The translations under genes were made by a program, and so were the position numbers. DNA of 64,000 bases from Rickettsiaceae bacterium H1 (GTDB lineage Bacteria; Pseudomonadota; Alphaproteobacteria; Rickettsiales; Anaplasmataceae). The stretch covers positions 250,435 through 314,434 of the forward strand of contig JACDQH010000001.1 of the NCBI GenBank assembly GCA_018101195.1. Direction: 5' to 3'. Positions 9,771 to 20,333 of the stretch are shown piece after piece (position 1 is the first letter of the stretch; each line of letters opens with the position of its first letter). Under the pieces are notes generated by a model. That model searched no databases, had not been told where the DNA came from, and saw only the letters and a list, made by a program, of their open reading frames with translations.

Positions 9771-10454
9771 ATGTTTCCTAGTGGGTATGTAGTATATAAG
9801 TACAAAGAATTAGACGGCACTAATTCAGAAGCTTTAAGATTGCTTAATAGAAAAGCAATTCGCGATAAATCTGTAATAATTGCGGAAAAGCAAACTAAGG
9901 GAAAAGGTAGAAGTAATAAAACATGGATTTCTCCCCTCGGGAACATCTATATGACTTTGGTGATTCGCAGTGCGATAAACATTGGTTCGTTAACGCAATA
10001 TTGCTTTTTAGCAGCTGTGGCAGTTGGCGAAACATTGCAAAATATAGAATATAAATGGCCTAATGATATTTTGCTTGATGGAAAAAAAATATGCGGAATT
10101 TTATTAGAACACCATAATGATGGCTATGTGATTATAGGTATTGGGGTTAATGTGGTCGAAGCTCCCGATTATGCAACGTATATCGATAAATATTATGATG
10201 TTGATTCTTGGGATTTATCGGCGGATATTGTTAAGAGTTTTAATTGCGAAGAAAAACAATGGTTAAGCTTTGGTTTTTCCGAGATAAGAAAAAAATGGTT
10301 ATCCAAGGCATGGAATTTAAATAACATGCTGACGGCAAAAATAGGAAAAGAAATTATCAAAGGTAAATTTATCGACATTGATTTAGATGGAAAATTGATA
10401 TTGGAAAATCAAAATAAAATTTATAAATTGAGCTCTGGGGAAGTTTTTTTGTGA
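9771..10454 (+). CDS. birA: Biotin--[acetyl-CoA carboxylase] ligase
   Basis: Attaches biotin to biotin carboxyl carrier proteins. 227 residues with the catalytic core only: ATP/biotin loop KGKGRSNKTW near residue 44, then KWPNDILLDGKKICGILLE near residue 95, followed by the C-terminal SH3-like domain. No N-terminal helix-turn-helix is present, so it is the monofunctional type and not a repressor. It abuts nuoN with no spacer, and placement after nuoN is known in Rickettsiales. Confidence 0.9.
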   Translation: MFPSGYVVYKYKELDGTNSEALRLLNRKAIRDKSVIIAEKQTKGKGRSNKTWISPLGNIYMTLVIRSAINIGSLTQYCFLAAVAVGETLQNIEYKWPNDILLDGKKICGILLEHHNDGYVIIGIGVNVVEAPDYATYIDKYYDVDSWDLSADIVKSFNCEEKQWLSFGFSEIRKKWLSKAWNLNNMLTAKIGKEIIKGKFIDIDLDGKLILENQNKIYKLSSGEVFL

Positions 10455-10467
10455 AAATTATCGGTAA

Positions 10468-10496
10468 TTGACTCTGGGTTAAACGAAGTTTAAACT
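10468..10496 (+). promoter_or_regulatory. Candidate housekeeping promoter of the 10526-nuoG-nuoH operon
   Basis: TTGACT (10468-10473), a 17-base spacer and TAAACT (10491-10496) fit a sigma-70 promoter about 30 bases before the first gene's ATG. The spacing and -35 match are good, but this is prediction by eye in AT-rich DNA. Confidence 0.4.
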
Positions 10497-10525
10497 TCTG
10501 TCTGTAATCTTTATATTAAAATAAA

Positions 10526-10741
10526 ATGGCACAAAGCAAAAATGATCCGTCCAAGCGGAAGGGTAAACAAGGTGCGGCACAAAAAACATATCGGGGAAAG
10601 CCGATAAGGCCGGTTCTTTATATCTATCGCGGTGGCCCCGAAGAACTTAGGCGTTATAAATATATGGCTGCGGAATATGAGGACGGAACGATTATCGAAG
10701 ATGAAAGCGGAAATCCGATAAGGTGGAATCAAATAGGGTGA
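10526..10741 (+). CDS. Small conserved-looking basic/acidic protein upstream of nuoG
   Basis: 71 residues, family not recognised. A Lys/Gln-rich start (SKNDPSKRKGKQGAAQK) is followed by a compact part with RPVLYIYRGGPEELRRYKYMAAEYEDG. There is no signal peptide or membrane helix. Its stop overlaps the GTG of nuoG, which with the shared promoter suggests a role tied to complex I or simple cotranscription. Confidence 0.65.
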   Translation: MAQSKNDPSKRKGKQGAAQKTYRGKPIRPVLYIYRGGPEELRRYKYMAAEYEDGTIIEDESGNPIRWNQIG

Positions 10742-12741
10742 TTAGCTTAACCATTAACGGTAAAAAGATCGAATTAGTTTCGGGTTTTACCGTTCTTCAA
10801 GCATGTGAAATGGCTGGGGTGGAAATCCCTAGATTTTGTTACCACGAAAGGTTGGCTATTGCTGGTAATTGCCGAATGTGCTTGGTTGAAATCGAAGGCG
10901 GTCCGCTAAAGCCTGCAGCTTCTTGCGCTATGCCTGCTGCAGACGGCATGGTAATACATACGAACACTCCTATGGTTGAAAAAGCAAGAAAAGGCGTGAT
11001 GGAGTTTTTGCTAATCAATCATCCTCTGGACTGTCCTATTTGCGACCAAGGCGGAGAATGCGATTTGCAAGATCAAGCGATGGCTTATGGTTGTGGAAAT
11101 AGTAGATTTACTGAATATAAAAGATCGGTGCCTAAAAAGAATTTCGGGCCGTTAATCGAAACTGCAATGAATCGTTGCATACACTGTACTCGTTGCGTTC
11201 GCTTTTTATCCGACGTTGGCGGTACAAAACAATTGGGAACGATCGGTCGGGGAGAAGATATGGAAATCGGCACCTATATCGAGCAATCGCTAAATTCGGA
11301 ATTATCGGGAAATATAATAGATTTATGTCCGGTTGGCGCTCTTACTTCGAAACCTTATTCGTTTATGGCAAGGCCTTGGGAATTATCCCATACCGAAACT
11401 ATCGATGTACTTGATGCGGTGGGAAGCGCAATTAGAGTCGATTCCAGAGGGCAAAAAGTAATGAGAATTTTACCTCGTTTAAACGAAGAAATTAATGAAG
11501 AATGGATTTCGGATAAAACGCGTTTTTCTTATGACGGTTTATCGGTGCAACGTTTGGATAAACCTTATGTTAGAAAAAACGGTAAGTTGCATTCCGTAGA
11601 ATGGAACAAAGCATTTACTTACATTAAAAATAGTATATCCGGTAAAGAATTGGCAGCAGTTGTAGGTGGTTTGGCCGATTGCGAATCTATGTTTATGTTA
11701 GCTAAGTTGTTTGAATTATTAGGTAGTAATAATTTATCGTGTGCTCAGAAAGGAGAGAAGTTTATAACCGATAATAGGGTTTTTTACACGTTTAACACTA
11801 TGATTGCGAATATCGTAAATGCCGATTTGTGTTTATTAATCGGCAGTAATCCCAAGGTTGAAGCTCCGATTATTAATTCGCGTATTCGTAGTGCTTACTT
11901 GGAAAATGACATATTAGTTGCAAATGTTGGTCCGGAAATAGAATTAACTTACCCTGTTTTGCAATTAGGTGACGAAATTAAGATATTACAAGATATTTTT
12001 GATGAAAAACACGATTTTTCGCAAAAATTGAAGAATGCAAAGAACCCTATGCTGATTGTCGGCATAGATTCTTTGTGTGCGCCAGATGGAAGAAAATTAC
12101 TGTTATTAGCAGGTAAAATAGCGGAAAAGTATGGTATGACGAGAGATGATTGGAACGGATTTAACGTTTTGCATCAATCTGCATCTACCGTCGGTGCATT
12201 AGATATAGGGTTTACTTCGAATATCGAAGTTATTAATAACGCCGAAGTTATATATCTACTCGGGGCGGACGAAATAGATTTTAATATTATCAGAAGTGAC
12301 CAATTTGTTATTTATCAAGGCCATCACGGTGATGCCGGTGCCCATCATGCCGATGTAATTCTTCCAGGTGCTGCATATACTGAAAAAGACGGAATTTATG
12401 TTAATACCGAAGGAAGAGCACAATATGCTTATAGAGCGATTTTTCCTCCTGGTTGGGCTTATGATGATTGGCAAATTATTAAAGATTTGGCGGACGTTAT
12501 AGGGCTGGATTTATCCTATTCTACTATAGAAGAGGTAAGAACGGGATTAGCTGAGATATCGCCTTGTTTTTCCCGTATAGGTAAAATCTTACCGAATGAA
12601 TGGACGGCTATTAGTAATGATCTTTCTCGGCTATCGCAACAAAAATTGTTATTGAAGAAGAAAAATTTTTACATGATGGATGCTATAACACGTTCATCTA
12701 AAGTTATGGCTGATTGCACACAGGAGTTCGTTAGTGATTGA
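10738..12741 (+). CDS. nuoG: NADH-quinone oxidoreductase subunit G
   Basis: Iron-sulfur subunit of the peripheral arm of complex I, about 667 residues. The N-terminal ferredoxin domain has [11 protein letters not shown]. The His/Cys cluster loop has [12 protein letters not shown], a further 4Fe-4S set has CIHCTRC, and a degenerate molybdopterin-type domain follows. GTG at 10738 is chosen because it gives [10 protein letters not shown], the usual family start, and overlaps the previous stop (GTGA). GTG at 10723 is the in-frame alternative. nuoH overlaps the 3' end. Confidence 0.94.
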   Translation: MISLTINGKKIELVSGFTVLQACEMAGVEIPRFCYHERLAIAGNCRMCLVEIEGGPLKPAASCAMPAADGMVIHTNTPMVEKARKGVMEFLLINHPLDCPICDQGGECDLQDQAMAYGCGNSRFTEYKRSVPKKNFGPLIETAMNRCIHCTRCVRFLSDVGGTKQLGTIGRGEDMEIGTYIEQSLNSELSGNIIDLCPVGALTSKPYSFMARPWELSHTETIDVLDAVGSAIRVDSRGQKVMRILPRLNEEINEEWISDKTRFSYDGLSVQRLDKPYVRKNGKLHSVEWNKAFTYIKNSISGKELAAVVGGLADCESMFMLAKLFELLGSNNLSCAQKGEKFITDNRVFYTFNTMIANIVNADLCLLIGSNPKVEAPIINSRIRSAYLENDILVANVGPEIELTYPVLQLGDEIKILQDIFDEKHDFSQKLKNAKNPMLIVGIDSLCAPDGRKLLLLAGKIAEKYGMTRDDWNGFNVLHQSASTVGALDIGFTSNIEVINNAEVIYLLGADEIDFNIIRSDQFVIYQGHHGDAGAHHADVILPGAAYTEKDGIYVNTEGRAQYAYRAIFPPGWAYDDWQIIKDLADVIGLDLSYSTIEEVRTGLAEISPCFSRIGKILPNEWTAISNDLSRLSQQKLLLKKKNFYMMDAITRSSKVMADCTQEFVSD

Positions 12742-13738
12742 ATATCTGATAAGCAAAGTATTGCAGATTATTATGTTGGTAATACCGCTGATATTAGCCA
12801 TTGCTTATTTAACTTATGCCGAAAGAAAAATCCTTAGTGCGATTCAATTAAGATTAGGGCCGACAAAAGTAGGTGTTTTCGGGTTGTTACAGCCGATTGC
12901 GGATGCGATCAAAATGTTAGTTAAAGAAAATATATTTCCGACAAAAGCAAATAAAGTAGTGTTTATACTGGCACCTGTTACTACTTTTGTTTTAGCTTTT
13001 ATCGGTTGGGCGGTTATTCCTTGGGATGCAAAAATTATCGACGGAGTGATTATACCTAAGGTAATTGCTGATATTAATGTCGGAGTATTATATTTGCTGG
13101 CAATTTCATCTCTTGGCGTATACGGAATAATTATGGCTGGATGGGCCAGTAATTCTCATTATGCGTTTCTCGGTGCTTTAAGATCGGCTTCCCAAATGAT
13201 ATCGTATGAGGTATCGATGGGCTTGGTAATTGTTTGTGTTGTTATTTTGACAGGCTCGTTAAACTTGGCGGAAATTGTCGTTGCCAAACACAATTTGCCG
13301 TATTGGGTAGATATTTTTATGTTTCCGATGGCTTTGGTGTTCTTCATTTCCATACTTGCAGAAACCAACCGACATCCTTTTGATTTGCCTGAAGCGGAAG
13401 CAGAACTTGTTGCCGGTTATAATGTGGAATACTCTTCTATTTCTTTTACTTTGTTTTTCTTAGGGGAGTATGCAAATATGATTTTAACCAGTGCCATGAT
13501 GGTATTGTTTTTTTTAGGCGGTTGGTATCCGCCGATCGATGTTGCTCTTTTTTATAAAGTGTCGGGTTTGATTTGGTTTTGTTTAAAAATATCTTTTATT
13601 CTATTTTGGTTTATCGTCGTTCGAGGCGCTCTTCCCAGGTATAGGTACGATCAATTGATGAGATTAGGTTGGAAAATTCTTTTACCAATTTCTCTGTTTT
13701 GGGTAGTTCTTACTGCTGCTATTAGCATTATTATTTAG
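12734..13738 (+). CDS. nuoH: NADH-quinone oxidoreductase subunit H
   Basis: Membrane subunit of complex I at the quinone site, linking peripheral and membrane arms. 334 residues, about eight helices. Family signatures are [20 protein letters not shown] near the N-terminus and [20 protein letters not shown] in the middle loop. GTG start at 12734 overlaps the nuoG stop by eight bases. Confidence 0.95.
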   Translation: MIEYLISKVLQIIMLVIPLILAIAYLTYAERKILSAIQLRLGPTKVGVFGLLQPIADAIKMLVKENIFPTKANKVVFILAPVTTFVLAFIGWAVIPWDAKIIDGVIIPKVIADINVGVLYLLAISSLGVYGIIMAGWASNSHYAFLGALRSASQMISYEVSMGLVIVCVVILTGSLNLAEIVVAKHNLPYWVDIFMFPMALVFFISILAETNRHPFDLPEAEAELVAGYNVEYSSISFTLFFLGEYANMILTSAMMVLFFLGGWYPPIDVALFYKVSGLIWFCLKISFILFWFIVVRGALPRYRYDQLMRLGWKILLPISLFWVVLTAAISIII

Positions 13739-13775
13739 TTTGATTTTTTTCTATTTTTAATTTTGAGAAAAATTG

Positions 13776-15047
13776 TTAGGTATTATTTTCACCATTTTCT
13801 TGTGTTATTAGCGATCCTCTTATTCTGGTAATAAAGTTACCTTTTTTCTCCAAGATCTTAAATTTTACTCCGAATAAATCGAATTCTTCTTCTACTTCTG
13901 GAATACGTTCTATGGCGTGAATAATGATTCCAGCAAGGGTCGAAGCATCTTTATCGGGTAATTCCCATTGTAATTTTCTGTTGATATCCCTCACCGAAAC
14001 TTTGCTATCGATACTATAATTACCGTCATCTAATTTTTTTATGCTGCCTTTATCGTCATAATGAATATCACCTACTATTTCTTCTAAAATATCCGAAAGT
14101 GTAACTATTCCTTGTAAGGAACCGTATTCGTCTACTACTACGGCAAAATTATTTTCATTCATTCGAAAATTGTAAAGTTGAATACTAAGCGGAGTAGTAT
14201 CGGGAACAAATATAGGTTTGCGTGTTATTTTTTCTAAATCGATATTTTGATAAGATTGTTGCTTACGTAATTCGATTATTAAATCGTGTACGTTAATTAT
14301 TCCTTCAATATTATCGACATCATTTTTCCATAAAGGGATATTAGTATGTTTTGCGTCTAATATGTTTTGAATTATTTCTTCTTTATCGAGATCTATATTT
14401 ATTGCTTCCATGTCTTTTCTATGGATCATAATGTTCGATATTTCTGTTTCAGCTAGGTCAAGGACGCTGTTTAACATTTCTATGTCTTGCTTTAACATTG
14501 TTTTATCGTTTTTATGAAACGAGACCAAATTACGTATTGCATCCGTGGCTGATATAACCTCTTTATCTTTGTTTAACGAAAGTATTTTCAGTATTAAATC
14601 AACCGTAGTTTGTATAAAATTGATGATCGGATAGAGTGTAAATCCGATTTTTTTAATTATAGGTGCGGAAAATAACGCTACTTTTTCTGGATTACGTATC
14701 GCATAAGTTTTAGGTAAAACTTCGGCGAATAATAAAATTACGAAAGTCATTACTATTGATGAAATTGTTGCTCCGATTCCGTCATTATGAAAAAAATCGA
14801 CGAAAAGGGTTGTTGCCAATGCGGAAGCAGTAGTATTTACCAAAGTGTTACCCAGTAAAATAACTCCCAATATCCTGCTTTTATTTTTGTTGAGAATTGA
14901 GATGGTTCGTGCTTTTTTGTTTCCTTTGTTTTCAAGATCGTGAATGCGGGCGGTATTTATCGAAGTTAAAGAGGTTTCTGCTCCCGAGAAAAAATAAGAA
15001 AGAATTATTAATAAAAGTATTAATAAGAGAAACAATGATGGGTACAT
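13776..15047 (-). CDS. CNNM/CorC-type hemolysin-like transport protein (DUF21 + CBS pair + CorC_HlyC)
   Basis: 423 residues in three parts: an N-terminal membrane domain with about four helices (start YPSLFLLLILLLI), a pair of CBS domains (RKPIFVPDTTPLS, then NNFAVVVDEYGSLQGIVT), and a C-terminal FAD-binding-like CorC_HlyC domain (DDGNYSIDSKVSVRDINR). Relatives are linked to magnesium or cobalt efflux; the hemolysin name is historical. It lies 18 bases after a UPF0434 gene on the same strand. A shorter paralogue lacking the membrane domain is at 36499-37290. Confidence 0.88.
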   Translation of the reverse strand: MYPSLFLLLILLLIILSYFFSGAETSLTSINTARIHDLENKGNKKARTISILNKNKSRILGVILLGNTLVNTTASALATTLFVDFFHNDGIGATISSIVMTFVILLFAEVLPKTYAIRNPEKVALFSAPIIKKIGFTLYPIINFIQTTVDLILKILSLNKDKEVISATDAIRNLVSFHKNDKTMLKQDIEMLNSVLDLAETEISNIMIHRKDMEAINIDLDKEEIIQNILDAKHTNIPLWKNDVDNIEGIINVHDLIIELRKQQSYQNIDLEKITRKPIFVPDTTPLSIQLYNFRMNENNFAVVVDEYGSLQGIVTLSDILEEIVGDIHYDDKGSIKKLDDGNYSIDSKVSVRDINRKLQWELPDKDASTLAGIIIHAIERIPEVEEEFDLFGVKFKILEKKGNFITRIRGSLITQENGENNT

Positions 15048-15065
15048 TATCCGGATTAAAGTATA

Positions 15066-15239
15066 TTAATCGTTTTCCAATGTTCTTGCTTCTTCAACGA
15101 GCATAATCGGTATATCGTCTCTTATCGGAAAGGCTAAGCCTGCAGCTTTACTGATTAATTCCGAGTCTTTTCGATTATATATTAATGGCCCTTTTGTTAC
15201 GGGACAAACCAGAACCTTTAATAGATTTTCATCTAACAA
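15066..15239 (-). CDS. Trm112/UPF0434-family small protein
   Basis: A 57-residue frame with TTG start at 15239. It reads [17 protein letters not shown], then [21 protein letters not shown], then [10 protein letters not shown], which matches the UPF0434/Trm112 family closely. The usual zinc site is incomplete, as is common in alphaproteobacterial members (only one Cys, in VCPVTKGPL). Trm112 proteins partner methyltransferases in other organisms; the role here is unproved. It is probably cotranscribed with the CorC-like gene 18 bases downstream. Confidence 0.82.
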   Translation of the reverse strand: MLDENLLKVLVCPVTKGPLIYNRKDSELISKAAGLAFPIRDDIPIMLVEEARTLEND

Positions 15240-15362
15240 GTTGACCTCAAATACTAATAATACGACTATACTTTAGTTAGAGTTGACTAAAAGTCAAACT
15301 TGCAAATGAACAAATCTGTAAATAAAATATGTTTATAATTTTAATCTCATTTTCTTAGTATC

Positions 15363-17030
15363 ATGTCTGAAACCAAGAGTTTATTGCTAGCTGCCTTTTT
15401 ATCTGCAATAACCGTGATTACATGGCAATTTTTTTTCTATACGCCTAAAGTAAAAAACAGGATTGATGGGGAAAATCAGATTTTGGAGATAAAAAAAAAT
15501 CCGGTTGATATTGTTGATAAGGAATTGAATAGAAAATCCGTTTTACAGCAAGGCCATCGATTAAAAATATCAACAAATTCTTTACATGGTTCTATAAATT
15601 TAAAAGGAGCAAGATTTGATGATATTACGTTAGCGGGATATCGAATGGATACTGCTTATGGTGCTGATGAAGTTGTTTTATTATCTCCTGCTAAAGCGAG
15701 AGAATCTTATTTTGCAGAATTCGGTTGGGTATCGTTAGATAATACCGTAAAATTACCTAATACCGAAACCGTTTGGGAACTGGATAAGGGGTCTGATTTG
15801 GCGGAAAATGAAAGCGTTACTTTAAAATGGGATAATGACAACGGCTTATTATTTAAAATCAAGGTAAGAGTGGATAAGCATTATTTGTTTTATATAGATC
15901 AATACATTGTAAATAATACTGATAAAATTGTTAAGTTGATACCTTATGGCAGATTAAATCGTGTAATTCCGAGCAATCTTCAATCTAGCTTCGTATTTCA
16001 TGAAGGCCCGATTGCGACATTCGATAATAAATTTGAAGAATTTCCCTATAATAAGGTTAAAAAACAAAAATTTTCTTATACTTTCGACAAAGGTTGGTTT
16101 GGTTTTGCCGATAAGTATTGGTTTGCAGCTATAGTACCCTTTAGCAATAAACCGATGAATTCGCATATGAAATATGTAAGTGGTAAATATCAACTCGATT
16201 TTACTCATGATGAGCTGGTAGTGGAACCTAACACTACCGTCAGCACGTTTAGTTATTTGTTTACAGGAGCAAAAAATATCAACATACTTGATAAGTATGC
16301 AAAGGATTTACATATAAAGTATTTTGATAGAGTTGTTGATTTTGGTATTTTGTACTTTATAACGAAACCCATATTTTTGTTGCTGCAATATTTAAATTAT
16401 TGGCTTGGTAATTTTGGTTTGGCAATATTAATCTTAACTGTTTTTATGAGGATAATTCTTTTACCTCTTTCAATGAAGGCAACCGTTTCAATGTTAAAAA
16501 TGAAAAAGATTAGACCGGAATTACAAAAAGTAAAAAAATTATACGCTAGTGATAAGGTCAAGCTTAATCAAGAAGTGATGTCACTGTTTAAAAAGCATCA
16601 AATAACCCCTATGGCCGGATTACTTCCTTCAATTTTGCAAATACCTATGTTTTTTGCTTTATATAAAGTTTTATCGATAACGATAGAGATGCGTCAAGCT
16701 CCATTTTATGGTTGGATACATGATTTATCCGTTAAAGACCCAACGAATATTTTTACTTTATTTGGAATGTTGCATTGGGATCACCCGCAAATATTATCTA
16801 TTGGAGTTTTACCGATAATTTTGGGATTGACGATGATGATGCAACAAAAAATGAGTTCTTCCTATCAGTCGTACGATTCCGTCCAAGCCGATGCTATAAA
16901 AATGATGCCTTACATATTTACTTTCCTTTTTGCTAGCTTTCCGGCCGGTTTGGTTTTGTATTGGGTGTGGAATAATATTCTTTCTATTTTACAACAAGTC
17001 ATTATTACCAAGATAAAGTTTAAAACATGA
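15363..17030 (+). CDS. yidC: Membrane protein insertase YidC
   Basis: Inserts and folds inner-membrane proteins with or without SecYEG. 555 residues: an N-terminal signal-anchor (LLLAAFLSAITVITWQFFF), a large periplasmic beta domain to about residue 320, then five helices with MPYIFTFLFASFPAGLVLYW at the C-terminus and the MAGLLPSILQIPMFFALYKVL segment. Complete. ribH overlaps its stop by four bases. Confidence 0.95.
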   Translation: MSETKSLLLAAFLSAITVITWQFFFYTPKVKNRIDGENQILEIKKNPVDIVDKELNRKSVLQQGHRLKISTNSLHGSINLKGARFDDITLAGYRMDTAYGADEVVLLSPAKARESYFAEFGWVSLDNTVKLPNTETVWELDKGSDLAENESVTLKWDNDNGLLFKIKVRVDKHYLFYIDQYIVNNTDKIVKLIPYGRLNRVIPSNLQSSFVFHEGPIATFDNKFEEFPYNKVKKQKFSYTFDKGWFGFADKYWFAAIVPFSNKPMNSHMKYVSGKYQLDFTHDELVVEPNTTVSTFSYLFTGAKNINILDKYAKDLHIKYFDRVVDFGILYFITKPIFLLLQYLNYWLGNFGLAILILTVFMRIILLPLSMKATVSMLKMKKIRPELQKVKKLYASDKVKLNQEVMSLFKKHQITPMAGLLPSILQIPMFFALYKVLSITIEMRQAPFYGWIHDLSVKDPTNIFTLFGMLHWDHPQILSIGVLPIILGLTMMMQQKMSSSYQSYDSVQADAIKMMPYIFTFLFASFPAGLVLYWVWNNILSILQQVIITKIKFKT

Positions 17031-17458
17031 ATAGAGCACTGATAATTTCGGCAAATTTTTATCGTGAAATTAGTAAAAACCTGAAAAATTGTGCAACCGA
17101 TTATTTAAAAAATCAAGGTTTTACTTGGAAGATTATAGATGTTCCGGGGATTTTCGAGATACCTGCCGTTTTATCTTTTTTTGCCAAAAGAAAATCGTTT
17201 GATTTATATATATTTCTCGGTTGCGTAATAAGAGGTGAAACCAGCCATTATGACAACATTACTCAGGAAGTTTTTAGAGCAATTACAAACCTTGTTATCG
17301 AACATGAACTTGCTTCCGGTATAGGAATCGTTACTACGGAAAATTATGAACAGGCCGTATTGAGATCTACTGGTGTGGAGAAAAATTCAGGTTTAAATGC
17401 AGTAAGAGCGGCATTATCCATTATGAAAATTTATCGAGAAAATCCCAAAGGTGTATAA
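17027..17458 (+). CDS. ribH: 6,7-dimethyl-8-ribityllumazine synthase
   Basis: Joins the ribitylamino-pyrimidine with dihydroxybutanone phosphate in riboflavin synthesis. 143 residues, typical length. The active-site motif GCVIRGETSHYD is present, preceded by VPGIFEIPAVL. The ATG overlaps the yidC stop, and nusB overlaps its end by eight bases, giving yidC-ribH-nusB; ribH-nusB pairing is widespread. Retention suggests the organism makes its own flavins. Confidence 0.94.
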   Translation: MNRALIISANFYREISKNLKNCATDYLKNQGFTWKIIDVPGIFEIPAVLSFFAKRKSFDLYIFLGCVIRGETSHYDNITQEVFRAITNLVIEHELASGIGIVTTENYEQAVLRSTGVEKNSGLNAVRAALSIMKIYRENPKGV

Positions 17459-17882
17459 ACTTGGAAAACGTACTGCTGCCAGGATAATGGCGGTTCAAAG
17501 TGTGTATTCTTGTGAATTTTTAGGTGTTGATAATATTAATCTGGTAGATATATTAAGTTATTTAAAATCTCAAGACGATTATATTATCAGTGATTATGAT
17601 AATACTTTGTTAAGTTCTTTACTAGATCGCATAGGTAGTAAATGTGAGGATTTTGATGGAATCATAAAGAAATATCTTGGAAAAAGTTGGAAGCTGGAGC
17701 GATTGGAAATGGTAGTAATTATAATTTTAAAAATTGCCATATGCGAACTGATTTATTTTACTGAAACTTTAACTAATGTAATTATTGACGAATATACGAC
17801 TATTACTTCTTATTTCTCGGGTGACAAGGAGGTGGATTTTGTAAATGCCGTATTGCAGAAAATTGCTTTGGAAATTCGTTAG
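17451..17882 (+). CDS. nusB: Transcription antitermination factor NusB
   Basis: All-helical RNA-binding protein that, with NusE, prevents premature termination, mainly in rRNA operons. 143 residues, starting with the family pattern KRTAARIMAVQSVY and ending FVNAVLQKIA. Start overlaps the ribH stop. Complete. Confidence 0.9.
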   Translation: MYKLGKRTAARIMAVQSVYSCEFLGVDNINLVDILSYLKSQDDYIISDYDNTLLSSLLDRIGSKCEDFDGIIKKYLGKSWKLERLEMVVIIILKIAICELIYFTETLTNVIIDEYTTITSYFSGDKEVDFVNAVLQKIALEIR

Positions 17883-17947
17883 CGGTTAAAATTTCTATAT
17901 CTTTAATTTCAGTAAGAATGAAAATTTATAATTGTAGAAAAATCTTT

Positions 17948-18787
17948 CTAATTTTTAAACATCAGTGTATCTAAACCTATGTCCTTATTCTGTGCAGAAT
18001 TAGTTATACAACCTACTGAAATGTAATCTACTCCCGTTTTTGCTATTTCTTCAACATTATGAAGTTTTATTCCTCCCGAGGCTTCTATCTTTGTTTTGTT
18101 ATTCGATCTTAAATTTATTGCTTGCTTTATTTCATTGGTCGGCATGTTGTCTAGCAGTATTAGGTCTACTTTTTGTGCTAATGCTTCTTTTACTTGCGTG
18201 ATGTTGTCACATTCTATTGCAATGAATTGACTAGGCAATTTGTGTTTTATTCGTTCTATGGCAGTTGTTACTTTCCCGCAACTAGCAATGTGATTATCTT
18301 TTATTAGTATTTTGTCACTTAAGGAATTTCTATAACTTTCTCCTCCCCCTATGGATACGGCATATTTTTCTAATACTCTTAGGCCGGGGGTTGTTTTTCT
18401 CGTATCTCTGATTATGGCATTCGTTTCTTGAACTTTTTTAACAAATTCATTTGTTAAAGAAGCGATACTGGATAAATGCTGAATGAAATTTAGTGCTATT
18501 CTTTCTATGGAAAATAAAGTTTTTGCCAATGCTTTGCCACTAATTATTACTTCTTTTGTTTTTACTTGTTGTCCGTCTTTTTTATTCACGATATAGTCGA
18601 TTTCATCTCGATAGATTTGAAATAACTCTTCAATTATCGGGATTCCGCATAAAATTAAGTCTTCTCTGGCATTTATTGCAAATTCTACGTACTCGTCGGT
18701 TAAAATTGCGCACGAAGTAATATCTTCTTTATTTAAATCTTCTTTAAGCGCTGCCGTTATTGCTTGCGATATGATATCTCTCTCCAT
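17948..18787 (-). CDS. nadC: Quinolinate phosphoribosyltransferase (decarboxylating)
   Basis: Converts quinolinate and PRPP to nicotinate mononucleotide in NAD synthesis. 279 residues. The family signatures are RDTRKTTPGLR, EKYAVSIGGGESYRNSLSD, ILIKDNH, and the barrel end IEASGGIKLHNVEEIAKTGV. Complete. It is the last intact gene before the motB-motA debris. Confidence 0.94.
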   Translation of the reverse strand: MERDIISQAITAALKEDLNKEDITSCAILTDEYVEFAINAREDLILCGIPIIEELFQIYRDEIDYIVNKKDGQQVKTKEVIISGKALAKTLFSIERIALNFIQHLSSIASLTNEFVKKVQETNAIIRDTRKTTPGLRVLEKYAVSIGGGESYRNSLSDKILIKDNHIASCGKVTTAIERIKHKLPSQFIAIECDNITQVKEALAQKVDLILLDNMPTNEIKQAINLRSNNKTKIEASGGIKLHNVEEIAKTGVDYISVGCITNSAQNKDIGLDTLMFKN

Positions 18788-18883
18788 AAGATTATTATAT
18801 TAGTATATATATTCTGTAGAATCAAAAATGTTGGGTGTGTTCTTTTTATGTCTTCCTATATAATTTTCATTTTTTAGTAACTT

Positions 18884-19500
18884 TATTTCGATTCTTCTAT
18901 TAGTAAAGATTGCGGAGAATCGAGATCTATCGGTTGAGTATCTGCTTTACCCATTATGCTAGAGATCCGCTGCGATTCCAAACCTGATTTTATTAATTCT
19001 TTTCGTGCGGTATTAGACCTGTTGACAGATAATTCCCAATTTGAAATTTATGTCTAAAAATAATTTGGTGCCGTTAGTATGTCCGATAATTTCTATGTAA
19101 TAGAAAATGTGTTTTATTTCTTTCGCAATTAACTCAATTTCTTTAATTAATAAGGGTAATGCCGATGATTTTTGCAAAAATAATTCGCTACCCGTTTCGC
19201 TTTTTAAATTTAGCGTAATGCTTTTGGCATCTTCATAAACGTTAATTAAAAAGTTCATGTTATTAAATTTTGCTTCTAGTTTGGGTTAATTTTGACGATT
19301 TATATGGAGGTTTTTCATCGTGCTTATGTTCGAGTAGAGTAGGAGCGAAATAACGACTTATTCCGGTTAGTTGTTTTTGCGTATATGTGCTTATTAGTCA
19401 TAGCATAAAAAATCATCATAGCGGTTACGAAACATAAGCGGCTCTCCGTGTTTCAGGATCTTTTTCATTTTATGTTTCACGATAATTTTTTTTGTGTCGT
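18884..19500 (-). pseudogene. motB: Flagellar stator gene motB, broken by several frameshifts
   Basis: Reading minus-strand frames in order recovers a whole MotB: a Lys-rich start (KKIIVKHKMKKILKHG), the membrane piece FVTAMMIFYAM, then QLTGISRYFAPTLLEHKHDE, then the OmpA-like domain (IYYIEIIGHTNGTKLFLD region, 19013-19258), then WELSVNRSNTARKELIKSG and MGKADTQPID. These lie in different frames separated by stops; for example, a one-base shift separates LDINFK from WELSVNR. The helix-plus-peptidoglycan-binding layout and order are those of MotB. It is not expressible as a functional protein. It follows motA in the usual motA-motB order. Confidence 0.85.
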
Positions 19501-20333
19501 TTAATAATTTTTCTAATGCGTTAAAACTTGGCCTTAAACTTTCTTTAATCATTTTTCTGGTAAGTTCGACAATAATACTTGGTGAGCTCCCTTTTATATA
19601 AGAATTTACGACAACACCTGTACGTTAATATATTCTAAGGACGATTTATAGTATTTTTCCATATAGCTTTCCGTTGGGTTATAAAAGCATAATAAGCGAG
19701 TAATATTCTTAAAAACGTTCCTATTATCCCCCCTCCGATTGATTTGCCTAAAACTTCGGAGGATATTCGGCCCGATATTTCCCATATCATTTATCACTCC
19801 CAATATTGCTACTATACCGGTGCCGTAGGGACGAGTCCAAGTTGTTTATTGCGTCAGTAATACTTTCTTTTTCTTTGGTAATTACTTCTATTTCTTCTTG
19901 CATCATGCTGTCCAGTTGATCGTTCTCGGTAAAGTCCGTGGAAGCGCAAATAATCGCAAAAAATTACCGCTTGTTTATTTTTATCCGTCGGATATTTATT
20001 AAATATAGGGCTTGTTTGTGGTGAATCCAAAAATCTTCTTATCGATAACAATCCGTTCGATTTAATTAATTTGAACATATCGAATAAAAATAGCAGTAAT
20101 TCTTCATACGATTTTTTATTATCGGGTGGAGGTTTGCATTCATATTTCAAATCTTTTAACGTAGTAAAAATTATATATCTCGAGTTTTCAATGATGAAAT
20201 TACCTAAGGCGCTACCTATAATAATTAATGATTTTCCTGGTTGCATTAAGGCTTGCATCATGCTTTCACCGATCTCCAAATACGGACTAAAAACGAAGGA
20301 AAATATGATAATTGCGCCTATGAAAAATTTCAT
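19500..20333 (-). pseudogene. motA: Flagellar stator gene motA, broken by several frameshifts and stops
   Basis: The first minus frame (20333 to about 19955) is MotA-like: EIGESMMQALMQPGKSLIII, GSALGNFIIENS, then SPIFNKYPTDKN and DYLR. After a frameshift it goes on with DQLDSMMQEEIEVITKEKES, then in another frame GVINDMGNIGPNI, then SSEVLGKSIGGGIIGTFL and RILLAYYAF, then SPSIIVELTRKMIKESLRPS. The order matches MotA of proteobacteria from end to end, including the cytoplasmic loop and TM3-TM4. At least four shifts or stops separate the pieces, so the channel protein cannot be made. Confidence 0.88.

Noticed and set aside
15278..15297. Small palindrome AGTTGACTAAAAGTCAAACT before yidC as an operator
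   Set aside because: The arms are short and imperfect, and such palindromes are expected by chance in AT-rich DNA; no second copy seen.
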